The notes: a model not told the origin generated them from the letters alone. A stretch of DNA of 64,000 nt from CAYNUJ01 sp964573255 (GCA_964573255.1 CAZNJB010000007.1:41127-105126); one strand, 5' to 3'. Shown: positions 18,966-29,271, counted from the stretch's first letter. A program made the numbers and translations.

Positions 18966-20294
18966 ATGAATTTTTTGGAAAATATTGCACTACCACAATC
19001 GGCTCATCATATTGAACTTCTGTATGGGCTGTTGATATTAACATTTATTTTATTCATTCCTTATCTTGCTCTTGTTAACGGAGCTTTATTTTATTCGCTC
19101 TATTTCAATAGGAAAGGGAACAAAACAGGCGAAGATAAATATTTTAGTATCGCAAAAAGAATTATTGATTTGGTTACGTTCAACAAAAGTATGAGTTTTG
19201 CTGTTGGCGTAATTCCGTTGCTGAGCATAATTTTTTCTTACGCACAGCTTTTGCAGGGAACCAATTCCGGTGTGCCCGAATACCTTCTTTTTGCACTAAT
19301 TTCTCTTTTATTATCGCTTATTTCGTTATATACGTTCAAATATTCTTTCCATTTGAAAGGATTATTAGATAATCTTACTAACGAAGATTTAGAAGCGGAG
19401 AAATATAAAGCAGGAGTGCAAACATTATTTAACAAAACAGGCAGATACTCCCTTTTATTTACAATATTAACCGCTTGGATATTTATCGGTGCGGTTACTA
19501 TGGCGCGTCAAGCTTCGTTATGGGATAACAATTTTATTGAACTCTTGTTCTCATTAAAATCAATTGTCAATCTTTTTGGATTTTTCTTTTTATCAATATT
19601 CATTACTTCTGTTGTTTCATTTTATGTTTACTTCAAACCGAATTCTGAATTTGTACTCGGAGAAGAAGAAAGCAATTTACTCAAAAGCGTAAGCTTAAAA
19701 GGTGCTTTAACATCATTAGTTATATTGCCTGCATTCATTTTATTCGATCTACTGTTGACCTCCTCTGAGGCATTAAACGGCAATTTATTTGTGTTCTCAT
19801 TGTTTGCCGTTATCGCCCTCATATTTATAGGTAATTTTGTTTACCTTATGATCAAAAACGAATCGACCGATTATGTAACTTCAGTTCTATTTTTAAGTTT
19901 GATCTTTATTATTTTTATGGTTGTTAAAGATCAATCGGCATTCGAAACGAGTACAAAATATCAATACGTGCAATTAGCATCCTCTTTTGAAAATTATAAA
20001 GTTGATTTACAAAAACAATACGGTGCTTTTAAGGAAGCAGCAATAAGCGGTGAAGATATCTTTAACGGCCGTTGTGTTGCTTGTCATTCATTCGATAAAA
20101 AAGTGGTGGGTCCAGCTTACAATACAGTATTAGGCAAATATGACGGCAAAATTGATCAGCTTGTAAACTTCATAATGAATCCGGTAAAAATCAATCCTGA
20201 TTTTCCGAATATGCCTAATCAAGGTTTAAAACCGAATGAAGCAAAAGCTGTTGCCGAATATATACTTTCTGTATATAAGCAGAATAATCCCTAA
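18966..20294 (+). CDS. Multi-span membrane protein with C-terminal cytochrome c domain
   Basis: 443 residues from ATG 18966, nine bases after an aaggg site; a TTG at 18960 is too close to that site. About eight to nine hydrophobic spans fill residues 10-330. Then comes a periplasmic class I cytochrome c domain with CVACH near residue 369 and a likely Met ligand in PNMPNQGLKP. The N-terminal spans do not match a family I can name with confidence. It is the last gene of the respiratory run, so it may be a membrane cytochrome serving the oxidase or ACIII. Confidence 0.8.
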   Translation: MNFLENIALPQSAHHIELLYGLLILTFILFIPYLALVNGALFYSLYFNRKGNKTGEDKYFSIAKRIIDLVTFNKSMSFAVGVIPLLSIIFSYAQLLQGTNSGVPEYLLFALISLLLSLISLYTFKYSFHLKGLLDNLTNEDLEAEKYKAGVQTLFNKTGRYSLLFTILTAWIFIGAVTMARQASLWDNNFIELLFSLKSIVNLFGFFFLSIFITSVVSFYVYFKPNSEFVLGEEESNLLKSVSLKGALTSLVILPAFILFDLLLTSSEALNGNLFVFSLFAVIALIFIGNFVYLMIKNESTDYVTSVLFLSLIFIIFMVVKDQSAFETSTKYQYVQLASSFENYKVDLQKQYGAFKEAAISGEDIFNGRCVACHSFDKKVVGPAYNTVLGKYDGKIDQLVNFIMNPVKINPDFPNMPNQGLKPNEAKAVAEYILSVYKQNNP

Positions 20295-20310
20295 TCATTC
20301 GATTAAATAA

Positions 20311-21300
20311 ATGAGTTTGTCAAATATTAATAGCGCTGAAGAAGAAGATATTCTTCTCAGCGCTATTTGTCCGATTTATAATGAAGTAAATTATATTCAT
20401 AATGTTCTATCATTCTTCATCTCTTCCGATCCAAAAAATAAAGAACTTATATTGGTAGATGGTGGTTCAACCGACGGCACTCTCCAAATTATAAATGAAT
20501 ACGTTAATAAGTACTCTAATATTAGAGTAGTCCATAACGAGAAAAAATTTACTCCTTACGCTTTAAATCTGGGTATCAAAGATGCGAAAGGGGAATATAT
20601 CATTCGCTTGGATGCCCATTCAGAATATAACTCTGATTATTTTTTGAAAATAATCGAATTATTAAAGCAAGGCAAGGGTGATATTGTTGGTGGACCAATA
20701 AGGATGAAATGGAAAACGAAATTTCAAAAGATAGCTGCATTTGTAACTAACTCCAGGTTTGGAATTGGCGGAAGTATTTGTCACGACGTAAATTATACGG
20801 GTTATAGCGATTCTGTCTATTTGGGTGCTATGAAAAGATCGTTGTTTTATGAAATTGGATATTTTGATGAGGATTTGATAAAGAATCAGGACGATGAATT
20901 TAATTATCGTGCTAATTCTTTTGGCAAAAAAGTTTACCAAGATTCGGATGTTATTTCGTATTACTACCCAAAAGATACACTTAAGGATTTAGCGAAACAT
21001 TATTTTCTATTCGGATATTATAAACCGATTGTTTTGAGGAAGAACAAGTCCGAAGCGAAGTTGAGGCATATTATTCCTTCTTTGTTTGTACTTTATTTAT
21101 TGTCACTTCCTTTTTTAAATACTTTTATATGGAAAATTCCTATTTTAATTTATTTATTACTTTGTTTATATTATTCAATTTTATTCGAGGGAAATTTTCT
21201 CTCTAAAATAGAAACTTGTTTTACTTATTTAACTGTTCATGTTTCTTACGGAGCAGGATTTATTGTTGGATTATTTAATTTGTTAATGAGGAAAAAATAA
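20311..21300 (+). CDS. Family 2 glycosyltransferase
   Basis: 329 residues: a GT-A fold with ICPIYNEVNYI at the start, LVDGGSTDGTL, the DxD-like RLDAHSEY near residue 100 and QDDEFNYR, then two to three C-terminal spans. It resembles ExoA-type enzymes that build exopolysaccharide or lipid-linked sugars at the membrane. It precedes a carbamoyltransferase gene with no gap. A strong inverted repeat sits in its first codons and is listed separately. Confidence 0.88.
   Translation: MSLSNINSAEEEDILLSAICPIYNEVNYIHNVLSFFISSDPKNKELILVDGGSTDGTLQIINEYVNKYSNIRVVHNEKKFTPYALNLGIKDAKGEYIIRLDAHSEYNSDYFLKIIELLKQGKGDIVGGPIRMKWKTKFQKIAAFVTNSRFGIGGSICHDVNYTGYSDSVYLGAMKRSLFYEIGYFDEDLIKNQDDEFNYRANSFGKKVYQDSDVISYYYPKDTLKDLAKHYFLFGYYKPIVLRKNKSEAKLRHIIPSLFVLYLLSLPFLNTFIWKIPILIYLLLCLYYSILFEGNFLSKIETCFTYLTVHVSYGAGFIVGLFNLLMRKK
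20329..20367 (+). other. Strong hairpin in the 5' coding end of the glycosyltransferase
   Basis: AATAGCGCTG at 20329-20338 is the exact reverse complement of CAGCGCTATT at 20358-20367. The inner arms AAGAAGAA and TTCTTCT extend the pairing to about 17 pairs with one bulge and a tiny loop. It lies at codons 7-19. It could slow or gate translation of this gene relative to the respiratory genes upstream. Terminator function is unlikely because no real T-run follows. Confidence 0.6.
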
Positions 21301-22989
21301 GTGCGAATTTTAGGTATTCATGATGGTCATTGCGCTTCAGCAGCATTAATTGAAGACGGTAAATTAATTTATGCCGAACAGGAAGAAAGGTTTACTTATG
21401 TTAAAAATCAAGGTGGTTTTCCCCATAAAGTAATACAATTTATTAATGATAAATATGATCTCAATACTATTGATAATGTTGTCGTAGTCGGCAATTATAT
21501 GGGGTATTATGATTGGAGCAGGGAAAATATATTAAATTACTACGAAAACAGCGCCGGGAGCAAGGCTAGATTAAAAGAATTGTTAAAACGAAGTGAGCTG
21601 ATCTATTCGACTTACAAGAAAAAATCGAATAGAAAGAGAGAAGAAATATTAGCTAAATATTTTTCAGGAAACCTTCAGTTTATTGATCACCATCTTGCCC
21701 ATGCTTCTGCTGCTTATTTTGGATATGGTGATTTCGAGAATAAAATTTTAGTAATTACAGCAGACGGAGAAGGTGACGGGCTGTGTGCTACTGCCTCTAT
21801 TGGGTTCAAGGGGAAAATGGAGAGGTTAATTTCAATTCCGGCTAAATCCTCACTTGGAAGATTATATTCTTATATTACATTTCTTTACAATATGGTTCCT
21901 TACGAACACGAATATAAAATAATGGGATTAGCTCCATATTGCACCGACAGGAAAAGAATTTATGCAGCAAAAGCCGAATTATATAGATTGATTTCTTTTA
22001 ATAATGATAATGATTTGTTCTGGTCGTTTAACGGTAAAAGTACATCAATACAGGCCGCCGGAAATGAAATAAAAGCTGTATTTGATAATTACAGGTTCGA
22101 CATTATTGCCGCAGCCGTTCAAGAATTTACCGAAGAGATTCTGATTGAATGGGTTAAACGTTTGATTAAACATACGGGAATTAAAAATGTAGTTGCCTCT
22201 GGCGGCGTATTTATGAATGTAAAAGCAAATATGTTAATCGCAAACTTGGATGAAGTAGAAAGTTTTTACGTGTTCCCGTCTTCCGGTGATGAATCTACAA
22301 GTATTGGCGCAGCCTATTGGGGATATTTTGAGCATTCCGGAAAATTAAATGAAAAGTTAACTCACTATTATTTATCCGATAAATTACATTTCGATAAAGA
22401 AAAATTAAATGAATTATTTGGCAGCTATAAAATAGAATTTTATGAGGATATCGAGAAAACATTAGCCGAATTATTATCAAAAAGTGAAATTATTGCAAGA
22501 ATTAAAGGTAATGCCGAATTCGGTGCTCGCGCTTTAGGTAATCGTTCAATTATTGCAAATCCATCAGTGAAAGGCGTGAAGAAGGAGATTAATGAGATGA
22601 TCAAGGGACGTGATTTTTGGATGCCTTTCGCTCCTTCGGTTCTGGATGAAGATTTAGATGTATATTTTGATGTTAATCCCAAAATTAAAGATTATGAGTA
22701 TATGATCTTTACAGTACCCTCTAAACGGGAAAAAGCTGTTTATGCGGAAGCTGCATTACATCCGTATGATCTAACTGGCAGACCTCAAATGGTTAGGAAA
22801 GAATGGAACCCTGATTATCACCGATTACTTTCATACTACAAAGAATTTACCGGCGAATCTTTGGTCCTGAATACTTCACTAAATCTGCATGGTTATCCCA
22901 TCGTAAAAACATTAGAACAAGCAGAGCATGTTTTTTCGAATTCCGGTTTAAAGTATATGGCTATAGATAATTATTTAATAAGCAAATAG
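21301..22989 (+). CDS. Carbamoyltransferase of the NodU/CmcH family
   Basis: 562 residues, starting with GTG immediately after the glycosyltransferase stop. N-terminal ASKHA-like domain: ILGIHDGHCASAALIEDG, HHLAHASAAYFGYG and TADGEGDG, with metal-binding His residues. The C-terminal YrdC-like part contains KGNAEFGARALGNRSI and FAPSVLDED. The family O-carbamoylates sugars or antibiotics from carbamoyl phosphate and ATP. With its glycosyltransferase neighbour, a carbamoylated surface glycan is plausible but unproven. Confidence 0.9.
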   Translation: MRILGIHDGHCASAALIEDGKLIYAEQEERFTYVKNQGGFPHKVIQFINDKYDLNTIDNVVVVGNYMGYYDWSRENILNYYENSAGSKARLKELLKRSELIYSTYKKKSNRKREEILAKYFSGNLQFIDHHLAHASAAYFGYGDFENKILVITADGEGDGLCATASIGFKGKMERLISIPAKSSLGRLYSYITFLYNMVPYEHEYKIMGLAPYCTDRKRIYAAKAELYRLISFNNDNDLFWSFNGKSTSIQAAGNEIKAVFDNYRFDIIAAAVQEFTEEILIEWVKRLIKHTGIKNVVASGGVFMNVKANMLIANLDEVESFYVFPSSGDESTSIGAAYWGYFEHSGKLNEKLTHYYLSDKLHFDKEKLNELFGSYKIEFYEDIEKTLAELLSKSEIIARIKGNAEFGARALGNRSIIANPSVKGVKKEINEMIKGRDFWMPFAPSVLDEDLDVYFDVNPKIKDYEYMIFTVPSKREKAVYAEAALHPYDLTGRPQMVRKEWNPDYHRLLSYYKEFTGESLVLNTSLNLHGYPIVKTLEQAEHVFSNSGLKYMAIDNYLISK

Positions 22990-22992
22990 ATT

Positions 22993-23853
22993 ATGGCAAA
23001 TATACTCACTGTTTTAGAAGCTATAAATTTATCTGAAGATTACTTAAAGAAAAAAAAAGTAGATGAGGCAAGAATTAATGCCGAATTGCTACTTGCCGAT
23101 ATTCTAAATTGCAGAAGGCTCGATCTTTATTTGAAATTCGACCGACCGTTAAGTGTTGATGAACGTGATAAATATCGAGAGTTCCTTAGAAGAAGAGGTG
23201 AAAGGGAACCGCTTCAGTATATTATTGGTCATGCTGAATTTTACGGATTGAAAATTTTTGTTGATAAAAATGTATTAATCCCCAGACCGGAGACCGAGAT
23301 ATTAGTTGAAAAAGTTCTTGATGAATTATCAAAGTCGACTACACCGTTATTGCTCGACATAGGAACAGGTTCAGGGAATATACCGATTGCAATATTGAAA
23401 AATCACGAATCCGCTAGAGCAATTGCTATTGATATATCGGATAATTCTTTAGAGATCGCTCGTAAAAATGCTAAAGTTAATAATGTTGAAGACAGAATTG
23501 AGTTCTTAAAAATTGATATATTCGATGATGAGATATTTAATCTATCTAAATTTGATTTTATAGTTTCCAATCCGCCATATATTGAGAAAGATAGATTTGA
23601 TAAACTTGAGCCTGAATTAAAAAATTACGAACCGCGAACTGCATTAACGGATGAGTCTGACGGTTACAGATTTTACAGAAGAATTACGTCTGTAGCCAAA
23701 GAAATGTTGAAACCCGGAGGCAAATTGTTTTTTGAAATATCTGAGGGGCAATCGAAAGAAGTGCAAAGTTTGATGTCTGATAATGGCTTTCGAAATATAG
23801 AAGTAATTTATGATTTACAAAAATTAGATAGAATTGTGAAAGGAGAAGTTTGA
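22993..23853 (+). CDS. prmC: Peptide chain release factor N5-glutamine methyltransferase
   Basis: 286 residues. The helical N-terminal domain is followed by LIPRPETEILVE, the SAM motif LLDIGTGSGNIPIAI and the catalytic NPPY near residue 194. It methylates the GGQ glutamine of release factors. No release factor gene is adjacent. The stop codon overlaps the dtd start by one base. Confidence 0.95.
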   Translation: MANILTVLEAINLSEDYLKKKKVDEARINAELLLADILNCRRLDLYLKFDRPLSVDERDKYREFLRRRGEREPLQYIIGHAEFYGLKIFVDKNVLIPRPETEILVEKVLDELSKSTTPLLLDIGTGSGNIPIAILKNHESARAIAIDISDNSLEIARKNAKVNNVEDRIEFLKIDIFDDEIFNLSKFDFIVSNPPYIEKDRFDKLEPELKNYEPRTALTDESDGYRFYRRITSVAKEMLKPGGKLFFEISEGQSKEVQSLMSDNGFRNIEVIYDLQKLDRIVKGEV

Positions 23854-24302
23854 TGAGAGCGTTGGTTCAAAGAGTTTCTGAAGGTGGTGTTTATATTAAA
23901 GATCCATTCCACGAAGCTGAAATTAGGAAAGGAATGGTTGTTCTTTTGGGTGTTAGAGAAGGAGATGGAATTGAGGAAGTAAATTTTGTAGCTGATAAAT
24001 GCTGTAATTTGAGAATATTTGAAGATGAAAACGAAAAAATGAATTTATCATTGAAAGATATCGATGGTGAGATGTTGATCATATCGCAATTTACACTATA
24101 CGGTAATGCTCGCAAAGGTAACAGACCAAGTTTTACAGATGCTGCGAAACCCGAAGTGGCAAATGATCTTTATGAAAAATTTATTGAAAGAGTAAAGAGT
24201 AATTTAGGTAAAGACAAAGTTAAATGCGGAATATTTGGAGCTATGATGAGTGTTAAAATTATAAATGACGGTCCGGTTACAATCTTAGTGGAATCAAAGT
24301 AA
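23853..24302 (+). CDS. dtd: D-aminoacyl-tRNA deacylase
   Basis: 149 residues from ATG 23853, seven bases after aggag. Family signatures include the N-terminal MRALVQRVSEG, the S-Q-F-T-L-Y-G motif and the C-terminal GPVTILVESK (Gly-cisPro). It removes D-amino acids mischarged to tRNA. Coupled to prmC, and followed with no gap by a TTG-started gene. Confidence 0.96.
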   Translation: MRALVQRVSEGGVYIKDPFHEAEIRKGMVVLLGVREGDGIEEVNFVADKCCNLRIFEDENEKMNLSLKDIDGEMLIISQFTLYGNARKGNRPSFTDAAKPEVANDLYEKFIERVKSNLGKDKVKCGIFGAMMSVKIINDGPVTILVESK

Positions 24303-25202
24303 TTGGCAAAGGTATTATTAATATTTGTTGACGGTGTTGGTATTGGTGAGGATGATAAAAATAAAAATCCTTTTTATAAAAGGGGTTTTTCATTATTCGA
24401 TGAATATTTTGGCGAGAGACCTTCGTTAAATAATCAATATATTAAAAAAAATAATTCCTTCATTTTTCCTGTTGATGCTAATCTTGGGGTAGAAGGTTTA
24501 CCCCAAAGCGGAACGGGGCAGACAACAATTTTTACAGGACATAATGCGAGTAAATTTATTGGCAAGCACTTCGGACCTTTTCCGTATTCTACTACAATTC
24601 CTTTTATTGAAAAAGATAATATATTTATCGATTTAATTAAGAAAGGCAAGAAAGTAAAATTTGCAAATGCGTATCCTAAACCTTTCTTCGATTATTTAAG
24701 AAGCGGTAAAAAAAGATTGAATGTAACTGCCCTCTGTGCATTAAATGCCGGAATGCGACTCAATAATGCTTCGGATGTCCACGCCGGGCAGGCATTAACT
24801 GCAGAAATAACAAACTTTCGATGGATTTCGAAGTTAAATTATAAATTACCTCAAATTTCACCGCAGTTAGCAGCTAAAAGGTTGCTGAATATTGCTTCTA
24901 AAAATGATTTTACTCTTTTTGAATTTTTTCTTACTGATCATTTAGGACATTGGCGTTTGCAAGATGTCTTTGATGAAATTTATTCAATATTTGATCAATT
25001 CTTATTATCTTTATTCTCACGAAAGCAGGATGATATTACAATTTTAGTCTGCTCCGATCATGGGAATTTTGAAGACCTCTCCGTAAAGACTCATACCCGA
25101 AATCCTGCAATTGGAATTTCTGCCGGACCCTATGCTGAACAATTATCTGTAGAAATCAATGATTTAACGGATATAAAACCAGCAATACTTAAAATTATGT
25201 GA
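24303..25202 (+). CDS. Alkaline-phosphatase-superfamily metalloenzyme (phosphoglycerate-mutase-like)
   Basis: 299 residues, TTG start directly after the dtd stop. The metal-binding pattern of the AP/iPGM superfamily is visible: LIFVDGVGIG at the N-terminus, a nucleophile-like SGTGQTTIFTG near residue 77, TDHLGHW near 220 and SDHGNFED near 252. It is shorter than bisphosphoglycerate-independent mutase (about 510 residues). Hydrolase or phosphotransferase activity is likely; substrate unknown. The stop overlaps the comEC start (gtga). Confidence 0.75.
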   Translation: MAKVLLIFVDGVGIGEDDKNKNPFYKRGFSLFDEYFGERPSLNNQYIKKNNSFIFPVDANLGVEGLPQSGTGQTTIFTGHNASKFIGKHFGPFPYSTTIPFIEKDNIFIDLIKKGKKVKFANAYPKPFFDYLRSGKKRLNVTALCALNAGMRLNNASDVHAGQALTAEITNFRWISKLNYKLPQISPQLAAKRLLNIASKNDFTLFEFFLTDHLGHWRLQDVFDEIYSIFDQFLLSLFSRKQDDITILVCSDHGNFEDLSVKTHTRNPAIGISAGPYAEQLSVEINDLTDIKPAILKIM

Positions 25203-27595
25203 AACGAAATATATTTCCGATAGTATTTTTATTCTTTATTATCGGTTTTATTATTGAGAGAAAATTAGGTGTTCCTACAAAAATCCTAATTCCTATTGTT
25301 GCATTAATTTTTCTCCTCAACCTCATTCTATTTTTCCGCTTTAAGCAATATGCCCGATTACTTTCCGTCTCATTTTCTTTTTTGTTCATCCTATTGGGCT
25401 GTGCAATTTTTTCTTTTGCTATTGCTTCAAATTGTTCATATCCTTTTAACAAAAGTAAAATTCCGCAGTTCACAAGCTTGGGAAGAGTTACATCTATAAA
25501 TTTGATAAAAGAGGATAGATTAAAATTTAAAATTGAAGCGCTTGCTTTCATTAATGAAAATCATATAGAAAGATTGAATTTTAACATACAAGCTTCAGTA
25601 TATGACAAAAATAAAAGATTAAAACAGATATACGATAGATTATGTATTGGGGATACAATTGCAGTAAAAGGAACTTTACTAAGGCCAAAAGGGAAGAGAA
25701 ATCCATTCGAATTTGATTACGCTTCATATTTATATTCTAAAGGTATTTCTGCATTACTCAATATCTACAATGTTTCCGATATAAAAATAGGAGGGAAATG
25801 TAATTCCGATTTTTTCGGATTCATTCATAAAGTAAGAAAATCAATCGATAATTCAATTCACCAGCTGTATTACCGCAAGAGTGCCGCTTTATTGCGAGGT
25901 TTATTGTTGGCGGATAGAAGTGAAATGGATTATTCATTGAGAACTCAATTTATCAACGCGGGAGTCGTTCACGTCTTGGCTGTTTCAGGACTTCACGTAG
26001 GTTATATTCTGCTTATTTTTTTATTCCTTTTTAACCGCTGTAATATTTATTTGAGGTATTTCCTGACAATTTTGGGGTTGCTTTCATTCCTTTTGATAAC
26101 CGGAATGCCTACTTCTGTTGTTAGGGCTTCGTTAATGGCTATTACTGCATTACTATGTTATATGAGCGGGAGAAAATATAGCCTGTTAAATGCAGTATTG
26201 TTATCCGGTTTGATTATATTACTGTTCGATCCTAAACAGTTGTTTAATCCAGGTTTTCAACTTTCTTTTTCTGCAGTTCTCAGCATTCTTTTTATCACAC
26301 CATTTTTATCCGAGTCTGTAAATCGTTTTAATATCAAAAGCGATTTTATCCGGAAATTTCTATTATTTTTATCCGTTTCTATTGCCGCTCAAATTGGAAC
26401 ACTCCCATTTACACTCTATTATTTTCATAAATTGTCTATAGTTGCTTTATTCGCTAATATAATTGTAATTCCTCTTATCGGAATAATTTTGGCTGTTGCA
26501 ATAATCAGTTTGGTCTTTTCCCCTATAAATCTATGGTTAGCAAGCGTTTATGCTAATGCCTGCACATTATTTAATACAATGCTAAATTTATTTGTTTCGT
26601 ATGCGGGTAATTTAAAATTATCATATTTGAAGATAAATCAATTCTCAATTTATGATTCAATAATATATTTCATTTCGCTCACTGCCATATATTTTGTATT
26701 TGTCAGGTTAAATTCTAAAATAATTAAAATTATGATGAGTATTCTAATAATATTATCAGGAATATTGTTCTCTGAATTAGATAATAATGAAATGCTCGGA
26801 GATAAATCTTTAACAATTATCGCTATTGATGTTTCGCAAGGGGATGCAATTTTTGTAAAAACACCGGAGAATAAAAGCTTTCTTGTGGATTGTGGAGAGC
26901 GAAGTAAAAATTTCGATTACGGGGAAAAAACGATAATCCCGTTACTTAACAATCTCGGAGTGGAGCATTTAAATTATATTTTTATTTCACACTTGGATAA
27001 CGATCACTTCGGAGGCTTTTATTCAATCTTAAATAAGATTAAAGTGGATACAGTTTATTTTCCTTTCAATAGGCGTAAATCAAAGAGAGACCAATCACTG
27101 ATTGATTCTTTGCGCAAATATGAAACTCCCTATCTTTTTTATCATAAAAAGAAAATCATATTAGGGAACTCTGTGCTTTATATTTTAAATGATACAACTA
27201 ACAAAAGATTAGTATTTAATAACCGGAATGATAACAGCGGAGTTTTCAAATATGTTTATGGTAATTGCCAAATATTATTTACCGGTGATTTAAGTGTGAC
27301 AGCAGAAAAAGAATATTGCGAAGTTTATATGCAGGGACTATCGAGCAGCATACTTAAAGTTGGGCACCATGGCAGTAACACCTCAACGTCGGAAATATTT
27401 TTAGAAAATGTATCGCCTGATATTGCGCTAATAAGCGTTGGGGAAAATAATAAATTCGGCCATCCATCTAAAGAAGTGCTCGGGAGGTTGCAACTGCATA
27501 ATGTAAGAATATTGCGAACAGACAGAATGGGAGCAATAGTAATTAAAAGTGACGGACAAATTGATGAATTGATACAATGGCAAAATGATTGGTAA
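25199..27595 (+). CDS. comEC: ComEC/Rec2 DNA-internalisation channel
   Basis: 798 residues: an N-terminal hydrophobic and OB-like region, the central competence domain (VVHVLAVSGLHVGYI, GMPTSVVRASLMA) with many spans, and a C-terminal metallo-beta-lactamase domain with VSQGDAIFV, SHLDNDHFGG and VGHHGSNTS. It carries transforming DNA across the inner membrane. GTG start, coupled to the upstream metalloenzyme gene. The full-length frame suggests natural competence is retained. Confidence 0.94.
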   Translation: MKRNIFPIVFLFFIIGFIIERKLGVPTKILIPIVALIFLLNLILFFRFKQYARLLSVSFSFLFILLGCAIFSFAIASNCSYPFNKSKIPQFTSLGRVTSINLIKEDRLKFKIEALAFINENHIERLNFNIQASVYDKNKRLKQIYDRLCIGDTIAVKGTLLRPKGKRNPFEFDYASYLYSKGISALLNIYNVSDIKIGGKCNSDFFGFIHKVRKSIDNSIHQLYYRKSAALLRGLLLADRSEMDYSLRTQFINAGVVHVLAVSGLHVGYILLIFLFLFNRCNIYLRYFLTILGLLSFLLITGMPTSVVRASLMAITALLCYMSGRKYSLLNAVLLSGLIILLFDPKQLFNPGFQLSFSAVLSILFITPFLSESVNRFNIKSDFIRKFLLFLSVSIAAQIGTLPFTLYYFHKLSIVALFANIIVIPLIGIILAVAIISLVFSPINLWLASVYANACTLFNTMLNLFVSYAGNLKLSYLKINQFSIYDSIIYFISLTAIYFVFVRLNSKIIKIMMSILIILSGILFSELDNNEMLGDKSLTIIAIDVSQGDAIFVKTPENKSFLVDCGERSKNFDYGEKTIIPLLNNLGVEHLNYIFISHLDNDHFGGFYSILNKIKVDTVYFPFNRRKSKRDQSLIDSLRKYETPYLFYHKKKIILGNSVLYILNDTTNKRLVFNNRNDNSGVFKYVYGNCQILFTGDLSVTAEKEYCEVYMQGLSSSILKVGHHGSNTSTSEIFLENVSPDIALISVGENNKFGHPSKEVLGRLQLHNVRILRTDRMGAIVIKSDGQIDELIQWQNDW

Positions 27596-27696
27596 AGAAA
27601 ATCGAATTCATTATTTTTAGCCGGAAAGATTACTCTTTTGTTGTATTGGGTGCTTTTCTAATTTAATCGAACAATTAGCAACTAATCAGGTGAGTT

Positions 27697-29262
27697 ATGA
27701 GTGATTTACTTATTGTATTTATTGGGCTAGGAGTAATACTTTATATTTTCTTTGTACTTGCGACGGCAAGAAATGCAATATTAAGGGGCCAAAATGCCGT
27801 CCTGTGGTTAATCTTCTCTTTAATACTTCCCCCCATAGCTTTTCTTTTGATATTTACTAAAAAGAAAAGGGAAGTATCCGATCGTAAAGAGAATAATTAT
27901 TTCGAAAATATAATAATGGAATTGACTCAGCCTTTCGTCGATTTAGGGCATACTTCCAGAGCATTGCTGGGCGTTAATTTGTCTTATGTATTAGAAGGGC
28001 TGACATACTTTGGGGTTGTAGGTCTATTGGCAATTTTTTTCAACCAGTATATTGGTTTGGATGATATTGATGCCGGAAGAATGGTTGGAGTGCTTACTGC
28101 AGGAATAACAATTGCAATGCTATTCTTAGGTGCAACGGTCGATTGGATAGGGTTAAGAAAATCATTATTGATTGCTCTTTCCTTAATGTTTGTCGGTCGT
28201 GTTCTTCTAACATTGTCTCCCGATATGGGATCATCCGGATTGTGGGGTGGTGCTCATACAATTTCTATGCTTGGTATTTTGGGTGTTATTTTGGGTTACG
28301 GTATCTATCAACCTGCTTGTTATGCGGGTGTAAAGCAATTAACTACCGAAAAAACTTCCGCAATGGGATATGCAATGCTTTACGCATTAATGAATCTCGG
28401 TGGATTTCTGCCTGGAATAATCTCTCCGCCAATTCGTAAAGCGTTTGGCATTACAGGTGTGTTTTGGGTTTATTCTGCTTTAACTGTTGTCGGAATCGGA
28501 GTTGTCTATTTCATTATCACCAAAAAGGCTATGCAAGATGCTTTGGAAGAAGTTAAGAAAGATAAAGGTGAAACTGAAGAAGAAAAAGATGAAATGGCGG
28601 ATATGACTTTTAAAGAGAAAGTCAAATTTTATATTAATAATTTCCCGATAACTGATTTACGATTTATGTATTTCATCTTTATTTTAATTCCTGTACAAAC
28701 TCTTTTTGCACATAACTGGCTTACTTTGCCACAATATACGAGTCGTGCATTTGAAGGGTTTGTGAAGGATAATTTTGAATTCTTCGTGAATTTAAATCCG
28801 ATATTGATTTTTATTCTTACTCCGATGGTGGCAGCTTTAACAAGTAAAAAAGACACCTATAAAATGATGATTCTCGGTACTTTTGTAATGGCTGTACCGA
28901 CTTTCATCTTAGCAATGGGACCAACATTCACTAACTTAATGATATATCTAATCATAATGACAATTGGTGAAGCAATGTGGCAGCCACGATTTTTACAATG
29001 GGTTGCTGAGATTGCCCCGAAAAATATGACGGGTATTTATATGGGAATAGGACAATTCCCTTGGTTCTTAACAAAAGTTGTCACTTCCTTATATTCGGGA
29101 TGGTTCCTTATGAATTATTGTCCAGCAGATGTGCCGCCTTCACAAATGAATACAGAAATGATGTGGCTCATTTATGGTGCGATTGCAATTATTAGTCCTA
29201 TTGGATTAATATTGGCAAAAGGGTGGATGCAGAAAGGATTCAAGACTAAAAATGATGCATAA
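27697..29262 (+). CDS. Major facilitator superfamily transporter with an N-terminal two-span extension
   Basis: 521 residues. Residues 1-55 form a two-span hairpin (GVILYIFFVLATARNAI, then LWLIFSLILPPIAFLL, then KKKRE) like the PLDc_N type. After a roughly 30-residue linker comes a 12-span MFS body whose first span, YVLEGLTYFGVVGLL, recalls peptide (POT) carriers. A charged DALEEVKKDKGETEEEKDE loop separates the halves. Substrate unknown. It has its own 100-base upstream gap and ends in a clear terminator. Confidence 0.82.
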   Translation: MSDLLIVFIGLGVILYIFFVLATARNAILRGQNAVLWLIFSLILPPIAFLLIFTKKKREVSDRKENNYFENIIMELTQPFVDLGHTSRALLGVNLSYVLEGLTYFGVVGLLAIFFNQYIGLDDIDAGRMVGVLTAGITIAMLFLGATVDWIGLRKSLLIALSLMFVGRVLLTLSPDMGSSGLWGGAHTISMLGILGVILGYGIYQPACYAGVKQLTTEKTSAMGYAMLYALMNLGGFLPGIISPPIRKAFGITGVFWVYSALTVVGIGVVYFIITKKAMQDALEEVKKDKGETEEEKDEMADMTFKEKVKFYINNFPITDLRFMYFIFILIPVQTLFAHNWLTLPQYTSRAFEGFVKDNFEFFVNLNPILIFILTPMVAALTSKKDTYKMMILGTFVMAVPTFILAMGPTFTNLMIYLIIMTIGEAMWQPRFLQWVAEIAPKNMTGIYMGIGQFPWFLTKVVTSLYSGWFLMNYCPADVPPSQMNTEMMWLIYGAIAIISPIGLILAKGWMQKGFKTKNDA

Positions 29263-29271
29263 AATTAGAAA

